A stretch of DNA of 53,995 nt, taken from JBNKHG01 sp050290225 (lineage in GTDB: Bacteria; Pseudomonadota; Gammaproteobacteria; Pseudomonadales; Cellvibrionaceae). A program made the position numbers and the translations under genes. The notes beneath the pieces were generated by a model. That model did no database searches and was not told where the DNA came from. It saw only the letters and a list, made by a program, of their open reading frames with translations. The first letter of the stretch is position 1. Every line of letters starts with the position of its first letter. Shown piece by piece: positions 34,417-42,965 of the stretch. The stretch is taken from assembly GCA_050290225.1 (NCBI GenBank), contig JBNKHG010000062.1, positions 1 through 53,995 of the forward strand. The letters run 5' to 3'.

Positions 34417-35142
34417 TTATTTTACCCCATACTCGGCCAGGATCTGATCGTAGGTGCCGTCTGCCTTAATCGCGGCAAGGCCTTTATTGTAGGCATCGAT
34501 AATCTTTTGCCCACGCGGGTTAGCTTTGCCTGTCGCGACATGCAAGTTATTGACAGACAGGCCCTGTGCTGTAAAACCCACCGCGCCCAGATCCAAACCG
34601 GATTTCTTGATCACTGACTTGGCCACAATCTCATCTTCCAAGGTCAAATCGATACGCCCACTGAGCAGTTTTTTGATGTTGGCCTCAACACTGCCCGCTT
34701 CCGGACGTGAGAAATTATCTGCTTTAGAGAAATCATCCCCATACCCATATCCGCTGACAATACCGACCTTCTTTCCCGACAAACTCTTCAATCCATCGTA
34801 CTCAAACGGGTCGTTCTTCTTTTTGATGAACTTGATGCTATTCTGTACATAGGGGTCACTGTATATCAGATAGTTACTCCGTTCATCGGTGTACCAGGCA
34901 CCAGGTAATAGATCCAGTTTACCGTTTTTCACTTCATTCAATGCCCGGTTCCAGGGCATCAGCTTGAACTCGATATCATAGCCCCCCCTTTTCATAGCCG
35001 CCTTGAGCAAAGCGATGGATAAACCGGAATCGGCCCCCTGCTGGATAAACGGTGGCCAAGGATCCTGCGCGGCGATCACGGTTTCCGCCTGTGCGGTACA
35101 CGCCAACAGGAGCCCTAAAATCAGTGCAAGTACTCTTTTCAT
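34417..35142 (-). CDS. Periplasmic solute-binding protein, family 3 type
   Basis: A 241-residue protein with a signal peptide (residues 1-19, cut after AQAE) and a bacterial solute-binding protein family 3 fold (PFIQQGADSGLSIALLKAAM, LPGAWYTDER, KKVGIVSGYGYGDDF, YDQILAEYGVK). Such proteins bind amino acids or act as receptors. No ABC permease or ATPase is adjacent; instead a chemoreceptor gene lies 200 bp away on the same strand, so the two may form a sensing pair. A strong terminator follows. Confidence 0.88.
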   Translation of the reverse strand: MKRVLALILGLLLACTAQAETVIAAQDPWPPFIQQGADSGLSIALLKAAMKRGGYDIEFKLMPWNRALNEVKNGKLDLLPGAWYTDERSNYLIYSDPYVQNSIKFIKKKNDPFEYDGLKSLSGKKVGIVSGYGYGDDFSKADNFSRPEAGSVEANIKKLLSGRIDLTLEDEIVAKSVIKKSGLDLGAVGFTAQGLSVNNLHVATGKANPRGQKIIDAYNKGLAAIKADGTYDQILAEYGVK

Positions 35143-35345
35143 TCTATAACCTCACTCTGTGCTTGAGACGCGATGATTAAACAACCCGCCAGCCGTATGC
35201 TAACGAGTTCACTGAGTAAACTCTGATCAATCACACCGTGGGAAATGTGCTACGACAAAACAACCTGTAAGCTCTCGATTATCATCAAGATATGTACTTG
35301 CTTCAGCACGTTCACAATGACGGAACAGGATTAATCAGAGGTTCC

Positions 35346-36887
35346 TTAGGTCTTGAATTTGGAGAGCCTGCCTAACACCTCTCCCGCGAGACGACTGACA
35401 TCCTCCGCCCGCTCCGCTGTTATATTGGCATTACGTGATAGAGAAGTGGCCACCCCGGATATCTCCACGATGTTCTGATTGATCTCATTCACTACATGGC
35501 TCTGCTCATCAGCGGCGGTTGATATATGTATATTTTTTTCCGCCATAGTCTGGATGACCGCATGAACCTCTTCGATGACGTCACCCGCCTTGTTGACCCT
35601 GGCCACTCCAATACGAGTGCGTTCAGCCAATGCAGCAACTCCCTTTTCAACGGCATCGCTCACACTGTGCAGGGTTTCAATGCGAGCCTGAATCTCATCC
35701 GTTGAACGCGTGGTCTTAACCGCCAAGTTGCGCACCTCATCGGCTACCACGGCAAACCCGCGTCCGGCATCCCCAGCCCGCGCCGCCTCGATCGCTGCAT
35801 TCAGAGCCAGCAGGTTGGTCTGTTCCGAGATACTCTTGATGACTTCCAGCACCTGGCTTATGTTTTTGCCTTCCAGAATCAACTGGGAGGCACGCTGGGT
35901 AACCGTATTGATTTCATCCGCCAGTGCGTCGATGTCGCGTACCACTTCACCGACAATGGTCTTCCCCTGGACGCTCTTCTCCATCGCTGTACCCGCCTCC
36001 TCAGAGGCCTGTACAGCAGAACGCGCCACTTCGGCAATCGACTCCGTCATTTCGGTTGTGGCGGTAGCCATCATCTCGATTTTTGCCTGCTGATCGGTCA
36101 AAGCACGGGAAGTCTCCAGCGCCATCTCACGGTTGCCGCCGGATTGATTCCGCAACTCAGCCGCCGCACCGCCGATACTGGAAACGATCTCCTTCAACGC
36201 GTTGACAAAGGTGTTAAATCCGTTTGTCAGGCGATCAAACTCCCGCCCCTTAGGAGGGGCAAGCTGCTTAGTCAGATCACCCTCCCCGGTGGCGATCTCC
36301 TGAATCGCATAAGAAATCAGATTGATGGTTCGCAATACCGTGCTATTCAGCACCAGCAGGATAATCAAGGTAATCGCTACGTCCAACACCACAATCATCA
36401 CCATCTGCTGAACCAACAGACTGTGTAGGCGCGGCTCCACCACATTCATGTTCGAATACACACTCACCTTACCAACCGCATGAGCCTCACCGTACTCCAC
36501 ATAGGTAAGCCCGGATTCTAATATATTGGTGGTCTGTGCGGGTGGGGCATCGATTTGTACAAACAGGGGTTCACCATTTTTATCCTTACCCTGCTGGGTA
36601 AGCCAGGAAATGGTTTTCTGATCGGCTCCGGTAACCTGAATCGCGGCGATGACGTCGGCAGTCAACTCCGACTGGATGTTGGCGACCAATGGATCGACGT
36701 TGAAGTTCCAGATGGGCCCGGGCAAACTCAGCTGCATACGTCCAAGAGCGGCCTTCACCTCACTGTTGAGGTCCGACACCAGATCGTTCTTAAGCGTTGT
36801 GTAGTTGTAATAACCGAACAGGCTAAGGATAAGGGTGACCACTACCACGATTTGGCTGATAAACTGAAACTTGATGCTTCTGAGCAT
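35346..36887 (-). CDS. Methyl-accepting chemotaxis protein
   Basis: A 513-residue chemoreceptor. Membrane helices at about residues 8-28 and 162-185 flank a periplasmic sensor of about 130 residues; a HAMP domain follows (about 186-240). The cytoplasmic tip has the canonical hairpin EQTNLLALNAAIEAARAG, AGRGFAVVADEVRNLA, and adjacent methylation-helix regions. The ligand is unknown. The neighbouring binding protein (downstream on the same strand) could supply it. No other chemotaxis genes are in the window. Confidence 0.93.
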   Translation of the reverse strand: MLRSIKFQFISQIVVVVTLILSLFGYYNYTTLKNDLVSDLNSEVKAALGRMQLSLPGPIWNFNVDPLVANIQSELTADVIAAIQVTGADQKTISWLTQQGKDKNGEPLFVQIDAPPAQTTNILESGLTYVEYGEAHAVGKVSVYSNMNVVEPRLHSLLVQQMVMIVVLDVAITLIILLVLNSTVLRTINLISYAIQEIATGEGDLTKQLAPPKGREFDRLTNGFNTFVNALKEIVSSIGGAAAELRNQSGGNREMALETSRALTDQQAKIEMMATATTEMTESIAEVARSAVQASEEAGTAMEKSVQGKTIVGEVVRDIDALADEINTVTQRASQLILEGKNISQVLEVIKSISEQTNLLALNAAIEAARAGDAGRGFAVVADEVRNLAVKTTRSTDEIQARIETLHSVSDAVEKGVAALAERTRIGVARVNKAGDVIEEVHAVIQTMAEKNIHISTAADEQSHVVNEINQNIVEISGVATSLSRNANITAERAEDVSRLAGEVLGRLSKFKT

Positions 36888-37001
36888 GACACCTCTTAAC
36901 CTCTTCCGGTTAACCGATAACCTCAGTACCTAGACAAGTCATTTGCGTGGGCGACCGACATGACAAATCCCCGAGCGCAACATATTAAGCAATATAAAAA
37001 A

Positions 37002-37166
37002 TCATCCGACAACCGGTAGGGAAATTTTTGTCGCATACGCGCTAAGAGAGGCCGTCACCAGATAACTCACCCAGGTAAATGGAGCATAATCAGCAGGTCC
37101 CACATACCATTTCGAGCATGCGGACGCTGCGCAGTTGGCCGACATCGGAATGTTGTAAACAGCCAT
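37002..37166 (-). CDS. Doubtful small ORF
   Basis: A 54-codon frame (MAVYNIPM start at 37166; a longer frame to 37196 is open) with moderate hydrophobicity and two Cys. A purine-rich GGGACGGG lies about 6 bp upstream. No family is recognised, and the composition does not clearly separate it from noise. It marks the left edge of the AT-richer accessory stretch. Confidence 0.2.
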   Translation of the reverse strand: MAVYNIPMSANCAASACSKWYVGPADYAPFTWVSYLVTASLSAYATKISLPVVG

Positions 37167-37261
37167 AGCACCCGTCCCGGTTATCCGACCCAGCAACCGG
37201 GGAGTCGGACACTCCCACCTCCACCGCTATCGGAACCTGGCATTCAGAAGTATTCGGTTGT

Positions 37262-37645
37262 TTATTGATCGTCGCGCAGATCTTCAGCTGACTCTAGAAG
37301 GGTTCCTTCATGTTTCGTAAGTTCATCACTCATTTCAAACCAGGGAAGTTTACTGCCGTAATTTACGTGAAATGTTGGTTTAAAATTTCTTGGGTCGTCA
37401 AAAGATGCAGCGTATAGGTACATACCACCTGCATAGTGATCGGCTTCAAATCCCATGGGGGACCCACAGTTCCCACAAAAATGTCTCCGAACACCATCCG
37501 ACGTCGCATATGTCTTTGGAGTCATTCCTATCCATTTGAAGTTTTTCAGTGGTACCCCAAGCCACGCAACAACCGGTGCCGCACAGTTACGTCGACAATC
37601 ATCACAAGTGGTACGACAATAAGAAATACACCTATTGCATTCCAA
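37262..37645 (-). CDS. GFA-family (glutathione-dependent formaldehyde-activating enzyme-like) protein, altered N-terminus
   Basis: A 127-residue member of the GFA zinc-protein family. CDDCRRNCAAPVVAWLGVP and HFCGNCGSPMGFE match the family's second Cys cluster and CxxC site; ARPRNFKP-like DDPRNFKPTFHVNY also fits. The first cluster (normally CxCG followed by about 20 residues) is replaced by the compressed ECNRCISYC segment, so the N-terminus seems deleted or rearranged. Zinc binding may be incomplete. It follows the unknown gene at 37666 by 20 bp on the same strand, inside a cassette-like run. Confidence 0.75.
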   Translation of the reverse strand: MECNRCISYCRTTCDDCRRNCAAPVVAWLGVPLKNFKWIGMTPKTYATSDGVRRHFCGNCGSPMGFEADHYAGGMYLYAASFDDPRNFKPTFHVNYGSKLPWFEMSDELTKHEGTLLESAEDLRDDQ

Positions 37646-37665
37646 GAGTGTAGATTGTCAGAACC

Positions 37666-38388
37666 CTAGAGCACACAACCTTTTAGCGCACGCTCTGCAT
37701 ATGCAGTTAGTTCCGCTGTCGCATCGGCATGTGATCCTAAAAAATCTCCAATCAACTTATGTACCCTGTCTGGGTGATAAATCTCCAAATGCCCTAAACC
37801 ATGTAGTGCACTTTCAATACATGCCGGACTTGGCTGTTTCAGTGCGCAACACAGAACCTCAAAAATCGGTTCTACAAGATATTCTTCTCCCGGAAACATG
37901 GCAGCACCTTCGAGACAATCCAAATCCCAAAACATATAACAAAGTGAGTTAAGCGGTTTTGGTTTTTCTGGTCCCTGGTCTAAATGGCCATAATAATGAG
38001 AACACGCTTTTGAAAAAAGATCTGTGTATAAATGAGAAACTGATTTTATCCAATTTATCTGATCTTCTTTCGAAACACTGCCTTCACGCGCTGTTTGTAA
38101 ATAACCGGAACCACTGCTGCAAATAAAGTAGAGACCTTGAGCAACCTGTTCCTGAGAATATTGATCCAATAAATCCCCACTACGTTTAAATAACCTACAC
38201 AGATAACTGGCCAATAGAGAAGGTGTCGGACAATACCAATCCGCGTCTCCATTTTCATCATACTGCCAGTACCACTCCGGTTTCTTTACTTCTCTATCGA
38301 AGCAATACCGTACCCAATCGTCATAACTCAAATCTTGGGGCATTTTTTTTAGCTCTAGCCTTAATGGGTCCTTGACGTTCATTTCCAT
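37666..38388 (-). CDS. Unknown protein, possible helical-repeat fold
   Basis: About 240 residues from the MEMNVKD start at 38388 (an earlier start at 38514 would overlap the methyltransferase gene). The sequence is helical, rich in Tyr, Trp, Cys and His; the C-terminal third (CIESALHGLGHLEIYHPDRV, then LIGDFLGSHADATAELTAYAERAL) has the look of a HEAT-like repeat. No family is recognised. It is more AT-rich than core genes here. It is sandwiched between methyltransferase and GFA genes in one direction, with hairpins in the 100-bp gap upstream. Confidence 0.6.
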   Translation of the reverse strand: MEMNVKDPLRLELKKMPQDLSYDDWVRYCFDREVKKPEWYWQYDENGDADWYCPTPSLLASYLCRLFKRSGDLLDQYSQEQVAQGLYFICSSGSGYLQTAREGSVSKEDQINWIKSVSHLYTDLFSKACSHYYGHLDQGPEKPKPLNSLCYMFWDLDCLEGAAMFPGEEYLVEPIFEVLCCALKQPSPACIESALHGLGHLEIYHPDRVHKLIGDFLGSHADATAELTAYAERALKGCVL

Positions 38389-38489
38389 CTCTAGAATAAC
38401 TGCAACACAATACCTTTGAAGCCAACGCGCCACATCAGTGGCGCATCGAAATAAGATCCAACAAATGTGATTGTTGAGTGAGTTTAATA

Positions 38490-39272
38490 TTACACTATTC
38501 CTTTTGCTGCCCATGCTCGTGCAGACAACGAGATAGATCCGTCTTGATTAACGGGCAATCTTTGCGCTAATGTTTCCCGAAGATGATCTCTTTCTTGATC
38601 TCCCAGCTTCACGACATATGCTGGTGCTGGCCCCTGGCCGCCGAGAAATGGTTTCCAATAATCATCAAAATCGGCAAAGTGAGTATCAATATCTAATGGT
38701 GTTGCTTCAATCCCTGAAAAGCCTACATGATTGAAGACTTCGATAAGTCGTTCAGCATTGGAATCTGGAAAACGGCAACTTTCATGAAGAGCTGAAGCGG
38801 CCGGATTAAGTTTCACAGCAACATCCCAAAAATACTTAAGAAATTCCATCTTCCCCGCATAGTCCCATATATATACCGCTACGGTGCCGTTCTTTCTGGT
38901 TACTCGTTTCATTTCTGAGAGTGCTTTTTCAGGTTCAGGTATGAAATTTAATACCAGGCCGGATACTGCAATACTTATCGTTGCATCATCAAGTGGCAAT
39001 GACATCGCGTTGCCCACTTTACAGCTGACCTTACTACCTAGACGCCGCTGAGCAATGTTTATGAAACCCTCCGATTGGTCAACAGCTATAACCCCGCTTG
39101 GTTCGTGTCGAGTCACAATTGCTTCGCTAAGAGCCCCTGACCCACACCCTACATCTAACCACTGGAGCCCCGATTGCACAGATAGCCAATCAACAAATTT
39201 CTCAGCTACCAGCTTGCTCCACCTTCCCATGTAGTATTCATATGGATCACCCGATTGCCATGAATCTTGCAT
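38490..39272 (-). CDS. SAM-dependent class I methyltransferase
   Basis: A 260-residue methyltransferase with the Rossmann SAM site WLDVGCGSGALSEAI (motif I, about residues 37-51), VIAVDQSEGFI (motif II) and the catalytic-side ISIAVSGLVLNFIPEPEKALSEM block. Related to the Methyltransf_11 group; substrate unknown. The start at 39272 has GAGGAG about 7 bp upstream. It belongs to the accessory run at 37-40 kb. Confidence 0.88.
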   Translation of the reverse strand: MQDSWQSGDPYEYYMGRWSKLVAEKFVDWLSVQSGLQWLDVGCGSGALSEAIVTRHEPSGVIAVDQSEGFINIAQRRLGSKVSCKVGNAMSLPLDDATISIAVSGLVLNFIPEPEKALSEMKRVTRKNGTVAVYIWDYAGKMEFLKYFWDVAVKLNPAASALHESCRFPDSNAERLIEVFNHVGFSGIEATPLDIDTHFADFDDYWKPFLGGQGPAPAYVVKLGDQERDHLRETLAQRLPVNQDGSISLSARAWAAKGIV

Positions 39273-39384
39273 CTTGTTCTCCTCGGCTTATGGTATTTTG
39301 GCATTGATCCCTTCTATTAAAGATGGGTGTCCGTATTAGTGGTGGAGGTCCAGTGAGCGATAGTGAACTATGATTATGCGATTA

Positions 39385-39834
39385 TTAGACACGATGGTTC
39401 CGCTGCTGTGGATTTAGGTACTGGCCCTCACTCAGCACGGATTCACCTACACCTCTTTGGACAAATCCCTCTGCTTCAAACTCAATCGTTCCATTTGGCC
39501 AATTAATGAGAATCCTCCAGATTTTAGCTACGTAACAATCTCGTTCTTGATGCTCTCGTTCTATAGACGCAATTGAAAAAGGACACAATCCTGCCGTGGG
39601 AGTCTTGTAATCAAGCGATAACTGCAGGCTCGTGACCCCGCGAAACGTCAGCGTAACCGGAAGAATTCGGAACTTGCATCCATCTTCGCAGTTGCACCAT
39701 TCAATGATGTGATCCAGATCGAGCATCAATTCGCCCGCACCATATTCACCTTCTACGATACGCAGTCCATGAACGTGGTTATCGTGCCACGACATCTTCT
39801 CGAAATCTTGATCGGTCCAAATGCGTTCGGTCAT
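39385..39834 (-). CDS. Unrecognised cassette-type protein
   Basis: A 149-residue soluble protein, beginning MTERIWTDQDFEKMSWHDNH, with Cys at about 47, 49 and 53 (CNCEDGC), beta-rich and with a Gln/Arg tail. Proteins of this look, with a WHD-x-x-VH segment, occur as stand-alone genes in mobile arrays, but I cannot name a family. The ATG is only about 12 bp from a GTTAGGC box, the layout of an integron cassette gene after its attC site. Confidence 0.6.
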   Translation of the reverse strand: MTERIWTDQDFEKMSWHDNHVHGLRIVEGEYGAGELMLDLDHIIEWCNCEDGCKFRILPVTLTFRGVTSLQLSLDYKTPTAGLCPFSIASIEREHQERDCYVAKIWRILINWPNGTIEFEAEGFVQRGVGESVLSEGQYLNPQQRNHRV

Positions 39835-39846
39835 TACTTTTTAGTG

Positions 39847-39915
39847 CCTAACATTTAGTTACCCAAATCCCTTCCCACATAAACGAATATTGCAGCATGC
39901 AAGCTCGGTTAGGCG
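39847..39915 (-). other. attC-like inverted pair (tentative)
   Basis: GCCTAAC at 39847-39853 and GTTAGGC at 39909-39915 match the outer RYYYAAC/GTTRRRY boxes of integron attC sites, 69 bp end to end, immediately upstream of a cassette-type gene. The inner L boxes do not pair convincingly, so this may be a degenerate site or chance. Confidence 0.35.
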
Positions 39916-39961
39916 AATGAGATGGCATAGCGTACTACAGGTTTACCCCATCCATGTTGCT

Positions 39962-40126
39962 TCAATCAGCAAGACCAGGCGGTTGATTTCGTGAAGAATT
40001 TTCAGCCGCCTGCCGCACAGATTCTCCGGTAACCCCAAACATTATCAAAGGCCAGCCCAGAAAAGAGTTTAATTCTTCATAGTCTGTAAACCTGCACCCT
40101 TTACGCTGAACAGGCCACCAACCCAT
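39962..40126 (-). CDS. Doubtful 54-residue ORF
   Basis: Starts MGWWPVQRKGCRF and ends QPPGLAD. The composition is protein-like (Trp, Gly, aromatic residues) but the frame is also open without a start for some codons upstream, and neighbouring frames are open too. It could be a fragment of a larger broken gene. Confidence 0.25.
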   Translation of the reverse strand: MGWWPVQRKGCRFTDYEELNSFLGWPLIMFGVTGESVRQAAENSSRNQPPGLAD

Positions 40127-40249
40127 AAGACTCGGTATCGGCTTCGCATTTTTCCCAGTCCCTTACAAAGATAATAAACAACCATCAAGGACACTCAACA
40201 TTCTTTCCAATAAGTGCCTCTTCACTCAGTACCCAATGCGATCCGTTGA

Positions 40250-40468
40250 GAACGTATTTCAGGGACTTTTGATGGCCATTCAGGGAAACCAATATTGAAA
40301 CACCGCCGTCTAGGAAAAGTCGAGGACGCCGATTGGGAAATTACTCAGGCGGAGATGCTGCATCCGGATGTAAATCTGTCAGTACTGAGCAACATGTTCC
40401 CGATGCAGAATCAGGATGAAATGAACGCGTTTATCACCGACCTTCGTAAGGCGGGTTTGGGCGAATAA
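40250..40468 (+). pseudogene. Start-less C-terminal gene remnant
   Basis: A 72-codon open frame, bounded upstream by a TGA and lacking a plausible start, whose last 45 residues look coding (EDADWEITQAEMLHPDV, then MNAFITDLRKAGLGE before the stop). The family is not recognised. Codon use is GC-richer than the adjoining cassette-like genes, so it may be the 3' end of a core gene truncated by insertion of the accessory DNA. Confidence 0.35.
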
Positions 40469-40637
40469 TCGATAGCAATTAATTTTTTGCGTCCAATCTC
40501 TTCTCAAATAAATTGGCACAGCAACACAGACAGAACAGGAACATCACACACGCCCCTCCCCCATGTCGACCGTATACATCATACTACAGGTGCGAAGGGC
40601 GTGTAGATTACATTAAAATATGAAAGGGAGTGGATAC

Positions 40638-40997
40638 TCAGAAAGCGCCCTTCCACTGCTCGGTATCGATAAACCACCGCTCCTCATAAATCTTATCGCC
40701 TCTAAATTTAAACAGGATGGACAGCTGGGAGGCGGTCACTTTATCGGACTTCCATTCGACGATTGAAACGACTTCATTTTCGCCTTCAATATTGCGTAAC
40801 CCTGTTATGTCGAAACCTGGAGGAAGAATTGAACCAATGCCATCCAGTGCGAAACGGAACGCCTGCCGCCCTTCCAAAACGTCAGCCTGACCCGGCATGA
40901 TGAACGCCATATCTTCGACGTAATCGGTCACTAAAGCATCGAAATCACCGGCTCCCACCGCATCCCATCCTCTTTGTACAATGTCTGCTAAGCTCAT
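40638..40997 (-). CDS. NTF2-like (SnoaL/ketosteroid-isomerase fold) protein
   Basis: A 119-residue NTF2-superfamily cone protein: IVQRGWDAVGAGDFDALVTD, DMAFIMPG, LEGRQAFRFALD and the C-terminal ILFKFRGDKIYEERWFID are typical of SnoaL-like proteins. These act as isomerases, cyclases or ligand-binding proteins; function cannot be assigned. A single gene after the cassette-like run. Confidence 0.85.
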   Translation of the reverse strand: MSLADIVQRGWDAVGAGDFDALVTDYVEDMAFIMPGQADVLEGRQAFRFALDGIGSILPPGFDITGLRNIEGENEVVSIVEWKSDKVTASQLSILFKFRGDKIYEERWFIDTEQWKGAF

Positions 40998-41348
40998 TTT
41001 CCCTCTCCACTGGCTAAGTAACTATTGCTTGTTATTTACACCATGAGTGACGGGGTAGAGGTGGCGCATCGCCCATCCACCTCGGTTTTCAACCGCCAGA
41101 CTTATTGATTGTAGTCGATCAAACGCAGCCGGATGCTTTATGCTCCACAGGATCGCAAACCACTAACAACAGGATAATGGGTTAACCGTAAGATCCCCTC
41201 ACCCCAACCCTCTCCCTCAAGGAGAGGGCGCTAAGTGGGAAGTAGGACAGCCTTGAGACTGCTCCCATTGGCTCGGGAAAGCACATTTCTACACAAGGTG
41301 CGCTTATACTCGATTGGCGGACAGATCCACTTAAAGGCACTCCCCTCT
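40998..41348. other. Intergenic region with repeat copy C
   Basis: About 350 bp between two minus-strand genes. It holds the condensed repeat copy at 41194-41228. Nothing else is recognised. Confidence 0.5.
41194..41228 (-). repeat. Dispersed intergenic repeat, copy C (short form)
   Basis: On the minus strand it reads CCCTCTCCTTGAGGGAGAGGG followed by TTGGGGTGAGGGG (described by blocks: CCCTCTCC, GGAGAGGG, TTGGGGTGAGGGG). It equals the two ends of copy B joined without the 50-bp middle. Confidence 0.7.
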
Positions 41349-42239
41349 TCATGACTGACTGAATTCGTCCAAGAGAAAGTCAAGAAACACGCGGATCTTT
41401 GGAGCAAGGTGTTGCCGGGATGGATAGACGGCATAGAGCGTGGTGTCCACCGTACTCCACGCATCCAGTGCGGATTGTAGCCGTCCCTCCTTCAAGTCGT
41501 TTTCGACATAGGGATAAGGCATCAAACTGAGACCGAAACCTTCACGTAACGCATCGCGGACAGCGAGGCTCGATGTCACGGAGTATCGGGCATTGACCGC
41601 AACCCGTTCGGTGCGCCCATCCTTGCTGAACTCCCATGTGTTCGCATGTCCCGAGAGGCTGAAACGAACGCAGTTGTGTGACTTCAGATCGGCAGGCTTC
41701 ATCGGCTTGCCATGTACTTCGAAATAAGAAGGGGCCGCGCAAAGCACATGTGACATAACCGCGAGCTTTCTGGCGATCAGGCTGGAGTCCTCCAGATTGT
41801 CGCTGCCACGAATCGCCAGGTCGAATCCTTCCCCGATGAGATCGACCCGCCTGTCGTCGAGATGAAGGTCGAGTGTTATCTCAGGGTAGCGCGACAAGAA
41901 ACGGGGAAATGCCGCAGAGAGCCGTGTCAGGGTGACGGTCATCGGTGCGCTGACCCGCAAACTGCCGCTCGGCCCCGTTTTGATTGGGCTCAGGGCTTGG
42001 TCCGCATCGGAAAGTACATCCAGCCCGCGCACCACATACTCCAGGTAGATTCTGCCCTCCTCGGTCAGCGCCATGCGCCGCGTTGTCCGGTTGATGAGCC
42101 GCGCGCCCACATGCGCCTCCAACTCGGCAATGTTCTTACTGATCGCCGCCGGCGACAGGCCGAGCCGCCTTCCGGCACCGGCAAAGCTGTTCAGCTCCGC
42201 CACATGACGAAAAACCTGTAAAGCCGTGTAACGATCCAT
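41349..42239 (-). CDS. LysR-family transcriptional regulator
   Basis: A 296-residue LysR regulator. The HTH (LNSFAGAGRRLGLSPAAISKNIAELE) and arginine-rich hinge (LINRTTRRMALTEEG) are typical; the C-terminal effector domain is complete. It is divergent from a nitroreductase/EamA operon 110 bp away, with an 8-bp inverted repeat between, and most likely controls it. It resembles the LTTR subgroup that regulates drug or oxidant efflux and reduction. Confidence 0.9.
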   Translation of the reverse strand: MDRYTALQVFRHVAELNSFAGAGRRLGLSPAAISKNIAELEAHVGARLINRTTRRMALTEEGRIYLEYVVRGLDVLSDADQALSPIKTGPSGSLRVSAPMTVTLTRLSAAFPRFLSRYPEITLDLHLDDRRVDLIGEGFDLAIRGSDNLEDSSLIARKLAVMSHVLCAAPSYFEVHGKPMKPADLKSHNCVRFSLSGHANTWEFSKDGRTERVAVNARYSVTSSLAVRDALREGFGLSLMPYPYVENDLKEGRLQSALDAWSTVDTTLYAVYPSRQHLAPKIRVFLDFLLDEFSQS

Positions 42240-42260
42240 CTTATTATTCTCTTATGGTAA

Positions 42261-42288
42261 ATAATATGTTTCGTATATAGCATATTAT
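42261..42288. promoter_or_regulatory. Inverted repeat operator between LysR and nitroreductase
   Basis: ATAATATG-N12-CATATTAT, a perfect 8-bp dyad, lies in the 110-bp divergent gap in an AT-rich stretch. Probable binding site for the adjacent LysR protein. Confidence 0.6.
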
Positions 42289-42350
42289 CTTGTTTTGGTG
42301 AATATCATACACTCCTGTCTGAACAACCCCTTCAGCTCGGAGATGGAATC

Positions 42351-42965
42351 ATGACCAACCCTACAATCGCTCTTATTACACAACGCATGTCAGCCAATCG
42401 GTTCGATAACGGCCACACGTTGGCCGATGTGGAAATCGAGGAACTGGTGCGTCTTGCTACGCGCGCGCCGTCCGCCTACAACCTTCAGAACTGGCGCTTT
42501 ATCGCACTGCGGACACCCGAGGCCAAAACGCGATTGCAACACCTTGCCTATGGACAGGCCAAGGTATCGGAAGCAGCCGTTACCTTTATCATCTGCGGGC
42601 AGCTACCGGATCACACCGATATCCCCAAAAGGTTGTCTCCTTTCATGGAGGCCGGATTCATGTCGGCGGACACAGCTTCAGACTGGCAGGAGGGCGTACG
42701 CACACTCTATGCCGATCCTCAAACAGCCCGCGACGAAGCCGTGCGCTCGGCCACCTTTGGCGCTGCGACACTGATTTATGCCGCCGAATCACTGGGCCTC
42801 GTCTCCGGCCCAATGATCGGATTCGATGCGCAAGGCGTGGTTGAAGAGTTCGGCCTTGCGCACAACGAAGTGCCCGTCATGCTGGTTGCCGTCGGCCGCG
42901 CCGCACCGGGAAACTGGCCGCAGAAGCCCCGCCGCCCGCTCGCCGAGGTTCTGCAAATAGCATGA
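42351..42965 (+). CDS. Nitroreductase-family flavoprotein
   Basis: A 204-residue FMN-dependent nitroreductase-fold protein: RMSANRFDN...VEIEELVRLATRAPSAYNLQNWRF carries the FMN-phosphate Arg and the PSA/NLQ loop, and AAESLGLVSGPM with VAVGRAAP the C-terminal part. It likely reduces nitro compounds or quinones with NAD(P)H. The transporter gene starts on the ATGA overlapping its stop. The start at 42351 has a GGAGATGG site. Confidence 0.9.
   Translation: MTNPTIALITQRMSANRFDNGHTLADVEIEELVRLATRAPSAYNLQNWRFIALRTPEAKTRLQHLAYGQAKVSEAAVTFIICGQLPDHTDIPKRLSPFMEAGFMSADTASDWQEGVRTLYADPQTARDEAVRSATFGAATLIYAAESLGLVSGPMIGFDAQGVVEEFGLAHNEVPVMLVAVGRAAPGNWPQKPRRPLAEVLQIA

Larger units (their letters stand above)
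39835..40637. other. Gene-poor stretch with remnants
   Basis: About 800 bp. It contains the attC-like pair, a short minus-strand frame at 39962-40126, and a start-less plus-strand frame at 40250-40468. All three minus-strand frames are partly open near 40000-40190, suggesting decayed coding DNA. No intact gene is convincing. Confidence 0.5.

Noticed and set aside
34239..34469. Plus-strand ORF near the terminator
   Set aside because: It crosses the terminator hairpin of the solute-binding gene and has no family or ribosome site.
38383..38489. Second attC site between methyltransferase and unknown gene
   Set aside because: Short dyads (CAACAA/TTGTTG and GCGCCAC/GTGGCGC) are present, but no matching RYYYAAC/GTTRRRY pair at attC spacing.
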